A stretch of 64,000 nt of DNA, from assembly GCF_027924605.1 (NCBI RefSeq), contig NZ_AP027042.1, positions 3,821,524 to 3,885,523 of the forward strand, written 5' to 3'. The stretch is from Dyella sp. GSA-30. GTDB taxonomy: Bacteria > Pseudomonadota > Gammaproteobacteria > Xanthomonadales > Rhodanobacteraceae. Positions 1 through 7,037 of this stretch are shown in pieces (the first letter of the stretch is position 1; each line of letters opens with the position of its first letter). The translations under genes were made by a program, and so were the position numbers. The notes below the pieces were generated by a model. The model worked only from the letters and a program-made list of their open reading frames with translations. It was not told the origin of the DNA and ran no database searches.

Positions 1-1633
1 GAAGCGCAGGCAGTTCCCGCACTTCCCATAGCAACGTAATTCCCGCCCCTTCCAAACGCGGCCCCAGACGGAACCGCAGTGTGGCGAGCAGTAGCAGCAA
101 ATCCGCTTCGATCGGCTCCATCGAGTCGATGGTCAGCTTCAGGTCGTCCAGGCAGGTCTTGAGGATCTGCGAGAATTTCTGATCGCTCAAGCCCCCATGC
201 TCGACCAGGCGAATGGCACTGATCAGCGACGAACCGACGCCGTCGTGCATATCCTGCATCAGTCTTTGCCGCTCGTCGCTGATCGCCCGCTGCGTTTCGG
301 CTTCGCGCAATCGATGATGGGTCAGCTCAAGTTCCGTTTCACGGCTTTGCAAGCGTTGCGCCAGGCTGGCGTTGATCCGTTCCACTTCTCCGATCGCAGC
401 TACATACCGGCGATACATGAGAATGCCGAAGGTGGCGAAGGTGATCGCATTGGTATAAGCGCCCAGATACCAGCCTTCCGGACTGATGACGTTGTTCTGC
501 ACCGCCCAGTCGGATACGCCCAGCAAGGTGCACAGGAACAGGCCCGCCGATACCAGCCGAGCCTCCTTGGAGTGACGCCCTGCCAGCACCCAGCCGGCGA
601 TACTGACCATGGCGCTGGTCAGCCCGGCGGCGGCATAGATCAAAGGCGTGACCTTGGGCGTGTTGGGCCAGACCGCCAGCGGGGGCAAGGTCAACAGGCC
701 GACCAGTATGGTTGCGATCGTCATGCCAAGCGACACAACGCGCAGCGGCCGCCCATTCAGCCGGCAAATAAACAGATGCACCACCGTCACCAGCCACAAC
801 AGCGAATTGACTGTGAACCAGGCAAACCAGTCGTTGCCGATGGGGACGGCAACATAGAAATGAAGCCCGCGCAGAAACGATACGGTCGCCAGCACGAAGA
901 AGTACACATAGCCCGTTTCATGACGGCGCTTGAACCATACAAAAAGCGCGAATACGCCAACGGCCATGAACGCGGCATTCAACATGCCCGGCAACTCCTG
1001 CTGCAGCCATTGGCGTACGTGATAACGCGGACGCAAGGCAGTGGCCTGCCCCAGCCATACCGATGACAACGCAACCTGGGTGTCCTGCGAATGCTCGAGA
1101 CGAATGAAGATCTCCATTCCCCGTACCGTCGGCGAACCGTCTACCGGTTTATCCAGGGCCACCCATAGCGGCGTGCGGGTGCTGTTCCATAGCGGCCCCT
1201 CCTGCTGCGCTCGATGTACCAGGCGGCCATTGACGTATATGGCGATGGTCCCATCGGTTTTTACCCTCGCGCCGTACAAGGCCAAGGGACCGGACCCATC
1301 GGGTGTTTTAGGCGTTGTGAGCCTGAGCCACGTCACCTGAGTGGTATGCGTAGCCGCCCCTGCCTTGGCCTGGCGCAACAGGTCGATCGGCAGGGCCAGT
1401 GGCAACGTCACCGGTTTCCATGCATCGGGTAGATCGGTGTCGCGCCATTCCGCCGGAGGTGCGGTAAAGCCGGAGGCGTCCTGAACCTGCCAGTCGGCGT
1501 GCGTCAGATGCTGGGCGATATCGGGGGATGGATTATGTCTCAGGCCCGCATATCCCGTGAGCACAAATGCCAGCAATATCAAGGAAAATATAGCCACCAC
1601 AATGGAAAAGGGCGGCACGGGCAGGCTTCTCAT
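1..1633 (-). CDS. 7TMR-DISM sensor histidine kinase (partial, C-terminus beyond left edge)
   Basis: Inner-membrane sensor kinase; 544 residues are visible and the ATPase domain is lost off the left edge. A hydrophobic N-terminal segment (about residues 8-28) precedes a periplasmic region (about 30-190) that fits the DISM extracellular sensor type. Seven hydrophobic helices follow (about 195-410), as in the 7TMR-DISM_7TM family. A coiled-coil linker then leads to the dimerisation box MQDMHDGVGSS, where H463 is the expected phosphorylated histidine of the HisKA_3 (NarX/DegS) class. That class pairs with NarL-type regulators, and one starts divergently at 2615. The ATG at 1633 has AGGA only one or two bases upstream, so the exact start is uncertain, but no other in-frame start lies nearby upstream. 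The signal sensed cannot be read from sequence. Family call is strong; partnership with the 2615 regulator is inference. Confidence 0.88.
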   Translation of the reverse strand, partial: MRSLPVPPFSIVVAIFSLILLAFVLTGYAGLRHNPSPDIAQHLTHADWQVQDASGFTAPPAEWRDTDLPDAWKPVTLPLALPIDLLRQAKAGAATHTTQVTWLRLTTPKTPDGSGPLALYGARVKTDGTIAIYVNGRLVHRAQQEGPLWNSTRTPLWVALDKPVDGSPTVRGMEIFIRLEHSQDTQVALSSVWLGQATALRPRYHVRQWLQQELPGMLNAAFMAVGVFALFVWFKRRHETGYVYFFVLATVSFLRGLHFYVAVPIGNDWFAWFTVNSLLWLVTVVHLFICRLNGRPLRVVSLGMTIATILVGLLTLPPLAVWPNTPKVTPLIYAAAGLTSAMVSIAGWVLAGRHSKEARLVSAGLFLCTLLGVSDWAVQNNVISPEGWYLGAYTNAITFATFGILMYRRYVAAIGEVERINASLAQRLQSRETELELTHHRLREAETQRAISDERQRLMQDMHDGVGSSLISAIRLVEHGGLSDQKFSQILKTCLDDLKLTIDSMEPIEADLLLLLATLRFRLGPRLEGAGITLLWEVRELPAL

Positions 1634-1737
1634 TTCCTGAGCATATCGCGAGTTTTGGAGCCCGTGACAAATGAATTCGATAATGTCGCGTGGCTGAAAA
1701 TAAAGTGAGACGGAGGGTATAGCGACCCGCCCTTGCC

Positions 1738-1769
1738 GACTCAAGAGCGCACAAACGCGCCCTTGAGTC
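1738..1769. terminator. Strong hairpin between the 94-aa gene and the kinase (possible terminator or attenuator)
   Basis: GACTCAAG at 1738-1745 pairs perfectly with CTTGAGTC at 1762-1769, and GCGC/GCGC pairs inside it after one mismatch, leaving a 6-nt loop. It lies 15 bp past the stop of the 94-aa gene and about 100 bp before the kinase start. There is no T-run on either side, so it is not a classical Rho-independent terminator. It may reduce read-through into the kinase gene or stabilise the upstream mRNA. Confidence 0.45.
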
Positions 1770-1784
1770 TCCACAGTTACGCAA

Positions 1785-2069
1785 TCAAGGGTTTTGCCAA
1801 AAACCGCCTGTTGAATTGCCAAGAATATTGATCGAGTCGTAGTCCGTTTTTGTCAGATACTGACCCGTCGTGGTCGACCAGAGATGCGGCTCCTTGGTCG
1901 GGTATTCGGCAAGCAGCTTGTATCGCGAACCGATGGCGTAAAAACCCGAAGTGAACTCATGGCTGCCGCCCTTGGGCACATTGCCATAGCCGATCTGCCT
2001 GCCGAACGGCTCGTAGATGGTGATCCAGACATCCTGGTCGGTCATGTTGAATACTTTGAATCCAGCCAT
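1785..2069 (-). CDS. Small protein of unknown function (94 aa)
   Basis: A 94-residue protein with a strong ribosome site (AGGAG, then a run of A, then ATG at 2069). It has no signal peptide or membrane segment. The sequence is rich in aromatic, Gly and Ser/Thr residues with alternating hydrophobics (for example VWITIY, GYGNV and EFTSGFYAIG), which suggests an all-beta fold. I do not recognise the family. It lies 87 bp downstream of the cystatin-like gene in the same direction and 151 bp upstream of the kinase, so the three may share a transcript, with a hairpin separating the last pair. A link to the cystatin-like protein, for example co-expressed small binding proteins, is only suggested by position. 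Confidence 0.7.
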   Translation of the reverse strand: MAGFKVFNMTDQDVWITIYEPFGRQIGYGNVPKGGSHEFTSGFYAIGSRYKLLAEYPTKEPHLWSTTTGQYLTKTDYDSINILGNSTGGFWQNP

Positions 2070-2156
2070 GTTTTTTCTCCTGTTGGCTTGTACCTGCTGA
2101 CGCGACGAACGGTGACATTCGCCGCGGAATAAGCACCTTGCAGCCTGCGGCCGCGA

Positions 2157-2429
2157 TCAGGGCCGGATCGGGTTGAGCGCGGTAAGATGCGCTTCGCCCG
2201 AAAGCGGCTTGTACACATAGAGCAGCGCCGGAAAGCTCGGCGACGGCAAGGAAGTGCTGGTGCCGGTGCAAAGAAAGCAGTAGTTCGTCCCTGCCACCAC
2301 CTGGGTGGCAACGGCCAGAGGCACGTACTTCACGCCGACCAGGCCACCCAGGGCCTCGGTGAGCACGGCCTTGGCTTCAGCCGATACGTCGTAATTAAAC
2401 TCGCCCCAACCACCAATGATCTGCGACAT
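2157..2429 (-). CDS. Cystatin/stefin-like small protein (putative cysteine-protease inhibitor)
   Basis: A 90-residue protein with a good ribosome site (AGGGGG, 8 nt before the ATG at 2429). It contains QVVAGTNY, the first-hairpin signature QxVxG of cystatins (inhibitor family I25). The other stefin landmarks are in the right places: Gly residues near the N-terminus (IIGGWG), a helix-like segment before the signature, and YKPLSGEAHLTAL after it, which matches the second hairpin and last strand of stefins. The length (90 aa against about 98 for human stefin B) fits, and there is no signal peptide, as in stefins. By family it would block papain-like proteases; whether the target is a host or a bacterial enzyme is unknown. 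It heads a minus-strand group with the 94-aa gene and the kinase. Confidence 0.75.
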   Translation of the reverse strand: MSQIIGGWGEFNYDVSAEAKAVLTEALGGLVGVKYVPLAVATQVVAGTNYCFLCTGTSTSLPSPSFPALLYVYKPLSGEAHLTALNPIRP

Positions 2430-2539
2430 GGTTTTTACCCCCTGATGACGGCCGCAAGAGAGATGCCTGTAGCCATGCGACCAATAGCTGCAAGCGGGAA
2501 AACCGGTTAACCCGTTTCCCTGACCGGCAGAAATTTGAT

Positions 2540-2568
2540 TTATAACCGTGGCATTGTCTGTAGAACAA
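2540..2568 (-). promoter_or_regulatory. Candidate sigma70-type promoter for the cystatin-like gene group
   Basis: On the minus strand TTGTTC (2568-2563) and TTATAA (2545-2540) are separated by 17 bp, about 110 bp upstream of the start at 2429. It overlaps the candidate promoter on the other strand. Call is from pattern only. Confidence 0.35.
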
Positions 2569-2580
2569 AGGCGCTACAAT
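2554..2580 (+). promoter_or_regulatory. Candidate promoter for the response regulator
   Basis: TTGTCT (2554-2559) and TACAAT (2575-2580) with a short 15-bp spacer lie 34 bp before the regulator ATG at 2615. No Shine-Dalgarno sequence is visible in front of that ATG, so the leader would be short. Confidence 0.3.
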
Positions 2581-2614
2581 TGGCAATGGAAATCCGCCGT
2601 ATATTTATTGACTA

Positions 2615-3307
2615 ATGGAAGCCGCGAGCATTGATTCAAATCCGCCCCTGATTAATATCGCGATCGTCGAGGACGACCCTGATTTTTGTCTGGCCATAAG
2701 CCAGGCAATAGGCGCCGCGGCGGATATGCGTCTGGCCAGACAGGCCAATACCCGCGCGCAAGGTCTGGCGATAGTGCAAGGACCACCGGTAGACGTGCTG
2801 TTGGTCGACCTGGGATTGCCCGATGGTTCGGGGATCGATGTCATCCGCGCGGCGGCATCGCAATGGCCAAGCTGCAGCATCCTGGTCAGCACCCATTTTG
2901 GCGACGAAACGCACGTCATGCGCTCGATCGAAGCCGGTGCCGCCGGCTATCTGCTCAAGGACAGCTCACCGGTCAGGATAGTCGAAGAAATTCGTAGCGT
3001 AGCCAGTGGCGGCAGCCCGATCAGTCCGATCATCGCGCGGCAGATTCTCGCTCGTTTTCGACAAGGCATGGCCAGCACCGGCGTTACGCCCGAGCCCACA
3101 GCCCCGCCTCACTTGTTATCGGGGCGCGAGAAAGAAGTGCTCGACCTCATTACCAAAGGTTTCACGGCACAGGAAATCGCCCGGCTCATGCAACTGTCGC
3201 ATTTCACCGTGCGGTCGTTCGTGCGGCGCATCTATAGCAAGCTCAAGGTTACTTCCAAGGCTGAGGCGATTTACGAAGCCAGGACGCTTGGGCTGTTGCC
3301 GGATTGA
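2615..3307 (+). CDS. NarL/LuxR-family response regulator
   Basis: A 230-residue two-component transcription regulator. The N-terminal receiver (about 13-130) has the acidic pocket E19/D20/D21, phospho-acceptor D65 in the stretch VLLVDLGLPDG, S92 at the Thr/Ser switch position and K115 in GYLLKD. The C-terminal LuxR helix-turn-helix (about 165-225) has the usual pattern LSGREKEVLDLI followed by IARLMQLSHFTVRSFVRRIY. This domain set matches the HisKA_3 kinase transcribed divergently at 1633, so the two probably form one phosphorelay. No clear ribosome site precedes the ATG, so a leaderless or weakly translated message is possible. The next gene starts 63 bp downstream on the same strand. Its targets are unknown; regulating the adjacent synthase operons is possible but unproven. 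Confidence 0.9.
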   Translation: MEAASIDSNPPLINIAIVEDDPDFCLAISQAIGAAADMRLARQANTRAQGLAIVQGPPVDVLLVDLGLPDGSGIDVIRAAASQWPSCSILVSTHFGDETHVMRSIEAGAAGYLLKDSSPVRIVEEIRSVASGGSPISPIIARQILARFRQGMASTGVTPEPTAPPHLLSGREKEVLDLITKGFTAQEIARLMQLSHFTVRSFVRRIYSKLKVTSKAEAIYEARTLGLLPD

Positions 3308-3370
3308 CATGAGCGATAGAGATACTCCGACTTTCAGGACCTGGAAACCCCGCTTGGGAGGAAAAGAGTC

Positions 3371-4639
3371 ATGAACATCCGTCGATTCTCCTGGCTGATC
3401 CTGATGTCGCTATGGATGGCTCTATGGGGTTGTACATCGCAACCCGTTTCGCACGTTCAGTCATCCAGCACTCTTGCCAGGCGGGTGCATGCCAGCTCAT
3501 CCCCCTCGCCCCTGTCTTCCGCGGACCACCCGGTCAACTGGTGGTTTGTCTTCAAGTTCAACGCCAAGGCGTTCCCATTGTGCGGAGCCGCCCAGCAGGA
3601 AACCTGCCCCTTCGGCGGCACGCCATCCACGCGCGACGTCGGCCAACAGTTCGTATTCGCCACCGACGACGAAAGCAGCCTGACAAAGGGCGCCACCTGC
3701 CTGGGACAAAGTGCCGATGATCCACTCGGCGCCACTTTCGGGCAGATATACACGGGCAAGTATTACTACGTCGTCTGGAACGACCAGTTCTACAACGATC
3801 CGCAGATACCTGGCTGCAACCAGGAGTGTTCGGCGCCCTGGGCGCATTCGAAGGGCATGGTGGCCTGGGACGACGACGGCAACGGGATACTTCTGCAGGT
3901 CACCACGCCATCGTGGCCCGGCTCGGGCAGCGCGGCCCAACCTCGGGCGGCCGGCAATACGCTGGGCTGCGTATCCAACGACAACAATATCAAGTTCAGC
4001 CAACATTTCTTCGCCCTGCGCCTGACCCACGACGATCTGGCCAAAGTCCTCAAGGCGCTGGGCAATGCCAGCGTCGCGACCAATCCGACCGATGCGCAGA
4101 TCGTCTCCAACGGTGGCCCGACGGATATCCAGTCACTGGTGGCCGCGCTGGGCAAGAAGTCCACCAGCACCACCGTATCCAACGACATGTTGTCGAGCGG
4201 CGTGGAGATGATTTCCAAGCCGTCTGCCCTGCACGTGCCGCCATGGCAGATGGTCTCCGCCGTCCTGGGCGGGACCTCGCTGAAGGTAGCCAACTGGTGG
4301 GCGAATCCCGGGCAGATTCCGGATACCACGGCGTCGACGCCGATCGGCTGCTGGGATGCGAGCCTGGGTAAACCCGGCGCGGTGGTCAATGCCACCAGCG
4401 GCCAATGGGATGGCGTTCCGTTCGGCCTGGAAGGTGGCGCCAGCGACGATCACAATCACGCCAAGGTGGGTATAAGCACCGACAGCGGCAGTGACGAGGT
4501 TATTTTCGGCGACATGAACCAGGACGGCGCGCTCAGCGGCAACTGCAAGGCGTCGCAGAACGGCCGTGGCGGCCTCTTCTTTGTTGTTCACGACCAGGCG
4601 CTCAATCAGGGCCTGTCGGCGATGATGACCAGCCCCTGA
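3371..4639 (+). CDS. DNase II-family lipoprotein (putative acid endonuclease)
   Basis: A 422-residue protein beginning with a signal peptide that ends in LWGC (C21), so probably lipid-anchored, although Trp at -2 is atypical for a lipobox. Landmarks of the DNase II family (PLD-like fold) appear in order: WWFVFK at 57-62, YYVVWND around 132-138, HSKG at 159-162 (animal enzymes have HTKG) followed by a WDDDGNG stretch, HAK at 363-365 (counterpart of DHSK), GDMN at 380-383 and a final RGG at 399-401. Both HxK motifs that form the composite active site are kept. Animal DNase II cuts double-stranded DNA at acidic pH without metal; here it would act at the cell surface or in the periplasm. Eight Cys residues, including the lipobox one, fit an exported disulfide-bonded protein. 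A GGGAGG ribosome site precedes the ATG. The family call is from motif order, not a search. Confidence 0.78.
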   Translation: MNIRRFSWLILMSLWMALWGCTSQPVSHVQSSSTLARRVHASSSPSPLSSADHPVNWWFVFKFNAKAFPLCGAAQQETCPFGGTPSTRDVGQQFVFATDDESSLTKGATCLGQSADDPLGATFGQIYTGKYYYVVWNDQFYNDPQIPGCNQECSAPWAHSKGMVAWDDDGNGILLQVTTPSWPGSGSAAQPRAAGNTLGCVSNDNNIKFSQHFFALRLTHDDLAKVLKALGNASVATNPTDAQIVSNGGPTDIQSLVAALGKKSTSTTVSNDMLSSGVEMISKPSALHVPPWQMVSAVLGGTSLKVANWWANPGQIPDTTASTPIGCWDASLGKPGAVVNATSGQWDGVPFGLEGGASDDHNHAKVGISTDSGSDEVIFGDMNQDGALSGNCKASQNGRGGLFFVVHDQALNQGLSAMMTSP

Positions 4640-4700
4640 GGCAACCTTTCACGGCCTGCCCGGCACTCACGCGGACGAGACGCTTGAGGTAGTCGACCGC

Positions 4701-5330
4701 ATGCATGTTGGCGAGCAGTACCACGAATTCATTCAGACCTCGCCCCGGGACCAGGCGGTACGCGACAGGTTTCTGAAGATGGCGTTGGATCTGTTGCCCG
4801 AGGGTGCGGATGTACTCGATTTTGGCGCCGGCACCGGTATCGACGCCAAGACCTATGCTGCCCATGGTCATCTGACCTTCGTGTATGAGCCTTCGGCAGC
4901 GATGGGCGAGTATCTGGCGCAGCACTGCCGTGACGAAATCGCCCGCGAGACGGTCATTGCAACGGCTCCGCCGCTGACCTGCAAGGTGCAAGGGGTCACG
5001 GCGAACTTCGCGGTCCTCAACCATTTCGAGGATCACACCTCGCTCTTTGAAGATCTGTCGCACGTAGTGCACCAGGGCGGCTTCGTCCTGGCCAGCATGC
5101 TCAACCCTTATTATCTTGGCGATGTGCGCTACGGCTGGTGGCGGGCGAATCTCTTGAATCTGGTGCGCCATGGTCGCTATGCCATTTCGAGCGAAAGTCG
5201 CATCCATCGTTTTGCCCCGCGCGTAGTGGCTCGCGCCGCGGCCCCCTACTTCCGGCTGGAACGACTCAGCCCGCGAGGCTTGGGACTGGCCACCGACCTC
5301 TATATGTTCCTGCTGTTTCGGCGCGTCTGA
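4701..5330 (+). CDS. Class I SAM-dependent methyltransferase
   Basis: A 209-residue soluble enzyme with the SAM-binding motif I VLDFGAGTG at 38-46, an acidic residue at the end of the next strand (VYEPS), and a later strand (VTANFAVLNHFED) in the post-I position. Length and layout fit Methyltransf_11/25-type small-molecule methyltransferases. The substrate cannot be told. GAGG lies about 10 nt upstream of the ATG; the frame is open upstream to 4627 but offers no ATG, GTG or TTG. It sits 61 bp after the DNase II-like gene, and only one base separates its stop from the next ATG, so it is probably translated together with the flavin-reductase-like protein. It could be a tailoring enzyme of the neighbouring pathway, but orientation and position do not prove this. 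Confidence 0.85.
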   Translation: MHVGEQYHEFIQTSPRDQAVRDRFLKMALDLLPEGADVLDFGAGTGIDAKTYAAHGHLTFVYEPSAAMGEYLAQHCRDEIARETVIATAPPLTCKVQGVTANFAVLNHFEDHTSLFEDLSHVVHQGGFVLASMLNPYYLGDVRYGWWRANLLNLVRHGRYAISSESRIHRFAPRVVARAAAPYFRLERLSPRGLGLATDLYMFLLFRRV

Positions 5331-5331
5331 G

Positions 5332-6255
5332 ATGTGGAAGGACTGGATAAGGCCACTGGTTCGCCCCCTGCCGCAATGGTCGACAATCTCCGTGGCCCCG
5401 CCGCAACAGGCGGTCATCGCCACCTTGCATTGGGCTGGTAAATCGGCGGATGTCACCGCAGACCATACTGTCGCTTCGCTCAAGCCGCTGACGATCGCGA
5501 CTAGCCTCGATGCAGGCGAACGTCCTGTACTTGAATATCGCGATCGCTCGACGGGACAAACGCTTGGCGTACTACGACTGGTGCGGGCGGCGTCAATTGC
5601 CGCAGAAGATACGCCGCTCGCGTTGTATCACGTCGCCAGCGGCTCACAGCGCTGTCTCGGCTGGCCACGACGCCCGTGGAACGCGTGGCTTCAGAGTCGC
5701 GCCATGTCGAAAAGCCGCGCGCCGCATCACCTGGCCATGGACGCTGCTGCGGTACAGCAGCTGATGATTGCCTATCTGTGTCCGCGGCCGGTCGTTCTTG
5801 TTTCCGTCGACGCGCCGGGGCACCGGAATATCTTTCCGATGGATCTGATCGGGCCACTGGAGCACAGCGGACTGTTTTCACTCGGACTGCGTAGCACCAA
5901 CGTTTCCATGCCCGTCATGCGCGAGGCGCGCCGGGTAGCGCTGTCGGACATCCCGGCGACAATGAAGAAGGTCGTTTACCAGTTCAGCGAGCACCATAAA
6001 CAGCCGCCCGCAGACTGGAATGCACTTCCGATGTCCGCACGGCTGTCGCGAGAGTTTGCCATTCCCGCGGTCGCGACGGCGTTGCGTATTCGGGAACTGA
6101 GCATCGTGCACAGCCAGGAGATCGGCTCGCACATGTTTTTCCTCGGCCGCGTCGTTTCCGACGAAAAACTGGCAGAAGGCGATCAACTGCACCACACAGC
6201 GGGCTTTCATCAAGCCTATCGGCGCCGGCAAGGCACACCGTTTGCCGAAGCCTGA
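5332..6255 (+). CDS. Flavin reductase-like (DIM6/NTAB family) FMN-binding protein
   Basis: A 307-residue protein. The C-terminal half (about 140-295) looks like a flavin reductase-like split-barrel domain: a PRPVVLVSV strand at 151-159, an N-I-F-P-M stretch at 166-170, a SLGLRSTN strand, and the closing G-S-H-x-F-F-L-G-R-V-V strand followed by L-H-H-T-x-G-F. Members bind FMN and reduce it with NAD(P)H for a partner oxygenase. The N-terminal 130 residues match nothing I recognise and are longer than in the minimal family. The ATG follows the methyltransferase stop by one base and has no ribosome site of its own, which points to translational coupling. The gene ends 8 bp from the convergent type II thioesterase. 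No flavin monooxygenase partner is visible in the window. Confidence 0.75.
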   Translation: MWKDWIRPLVRPLPQWSTISVAPPQQAVIATLHWAGKSADVTADHTVASLKPLTIATSLDAGERPVLEYRDRSTGQTLGVLRLVRAASIAAEDTPLALYHVASGSQRCLGWPRRPWNAWLQSRAMSKSRAPHHLAMDAAAVQQLMIAYLCPRPVVLVSVDAPGHRNIFPMDLIGPLEHSGLFSLGLRSTNVSMPVMREARRVALSDIPATMKKVVYQFSEHHKQPPADWNALPMSARLSREFAIPAVATALRIRELSIVHSQEIGSHMFFLGRVVSDEKLAEGDQLHHTAGFHQAYRRRQGTPFAEA

Positions 6256-6263
6256 TCCCGGCC

Positions 6264-7037
6264 TTACGTCCCCCAGCATGTGAGCATGCTGGCAGTCAGT
6301 GCCTGGCGGTTTCGGAGCAGGTAAAAATGATCGCCCGCGAACGCGTGGCAACTGAAGGCCTCCGTTGCCCAACGCTCCCAGGCCTGAATCCTGTCGAGAC
6401 TGATGTGGTTGTCGTCGATGCCTGCGTACGCCGTGATGGGAAGGCGCATCGGGCAGTCGCCCGATACGCTGTATTCGTCGATCAGATTGAAATCGGCGCG
6501 CAGGGTCGATAGCACGATCTGGCGAAGCTCGGGATGTTCGAGAACCTCCATGGGCGTGCCGCCAAAGCGTTCCAACAGTTGCAACAGCTCCGTGTCGCCA
6601 AGTCGCGCGCGCGATATCTGTCTGCGGCAAAGATGCGGCGCAGGCGATGCCGATACAAACAGGCGTTCCGGAACGGGCTGTCCGCGCTCGTGCAGCTGAC
6701 GGGCCAATTCGAAACCGATCACGGCGCCAAGGCTGTGGCCAAAGAACGCAAAAGGCAGATCCAGCGGCAAGACTTGCACCAGCATGTCCACCAGGACACG
6801 CATGTCGGTCACCGGCTTTTCCTTGAAACGAGTCTCCCTTCCTGGGGTGGCTACGGCCAGCACCTCCGTATGCGGAGGAAAATCCTTGTGCCATTCCCGA
6901 AACAATGAGGGGCCACCGCCCGCATGGTGGAAGCACACCAGGCGACGTTGCACAGCAGTGCTTGGGCCAAAACGCCTGAACCAGCGCTCCGGCGATATCG
7001 TAGGGCTTTGCAAGCGCGCCTCCTTTTCGAACGTCAT
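6264..7037 (-). CDS. Type II thioesterase (editing enzyme of the PKS/NRPS)
   Basis: A 257-residue alpha/beta hydrolase of the stand-alone thioesterase family found in PKS and NRPS clusters. Visible motifs are CFHHAGG near residue 35-41, the nucleophile elbow GHSLG with S102, the acid in AGIDD (D208 or D209) and H237 in GDHFYL. These enzymes clear wrong or stalled acyl groups from carrier proteins in the cytoplasm. The start was placed at 7037 because that ATG overlaps the TGA of the MATE gene (ATGA, 7034-7037), a typical coupled arrangement; the open frame runs further upstream but inside the MATE gene. It is the last gene of the synthase 1 operon. There is no second copy in the visible part of the synthase 2 unit, so it may serve both lines. 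Confidence 0.93.
   Translation of the reverse strand: MTFEKEARLQSPTISPERWFRRFGPSTAVQRRLVCFHHAGGGPSLFREWHKDFPPHTEVLAVATPGRETRFKEKPVTDMRVLVDMLVQVLPLDLPFAFFGHSLGAVIGFELARQLHERGQPVPERLFVSASPAPHLCRRQISRARLGDTELLQLLERFGGTPMEVLEHPELRQIVLSTLRADFNLIDEYSVSGDCPMRLPITAYAGIDDNHISLDRIQAWERWATEAFSCHAFAGDHFYLLRNRQALTASMLTCWGT

Noticed and set aside
197-1066. 289-codon plus-strand frame
   Set aside because: It is antisense to the histidine kinase, whose seven helices and H-box are unmistakable; the plus-strand translation is low in hydrophobic residues and looks random.
6264-7037. GHSLG motif of the last operon gene as the missing acyltransferase
   Set aside because: Length, CFHHAGG, and the His in GDHFYL fit a type II thioesterase; the AT motifs are absent.
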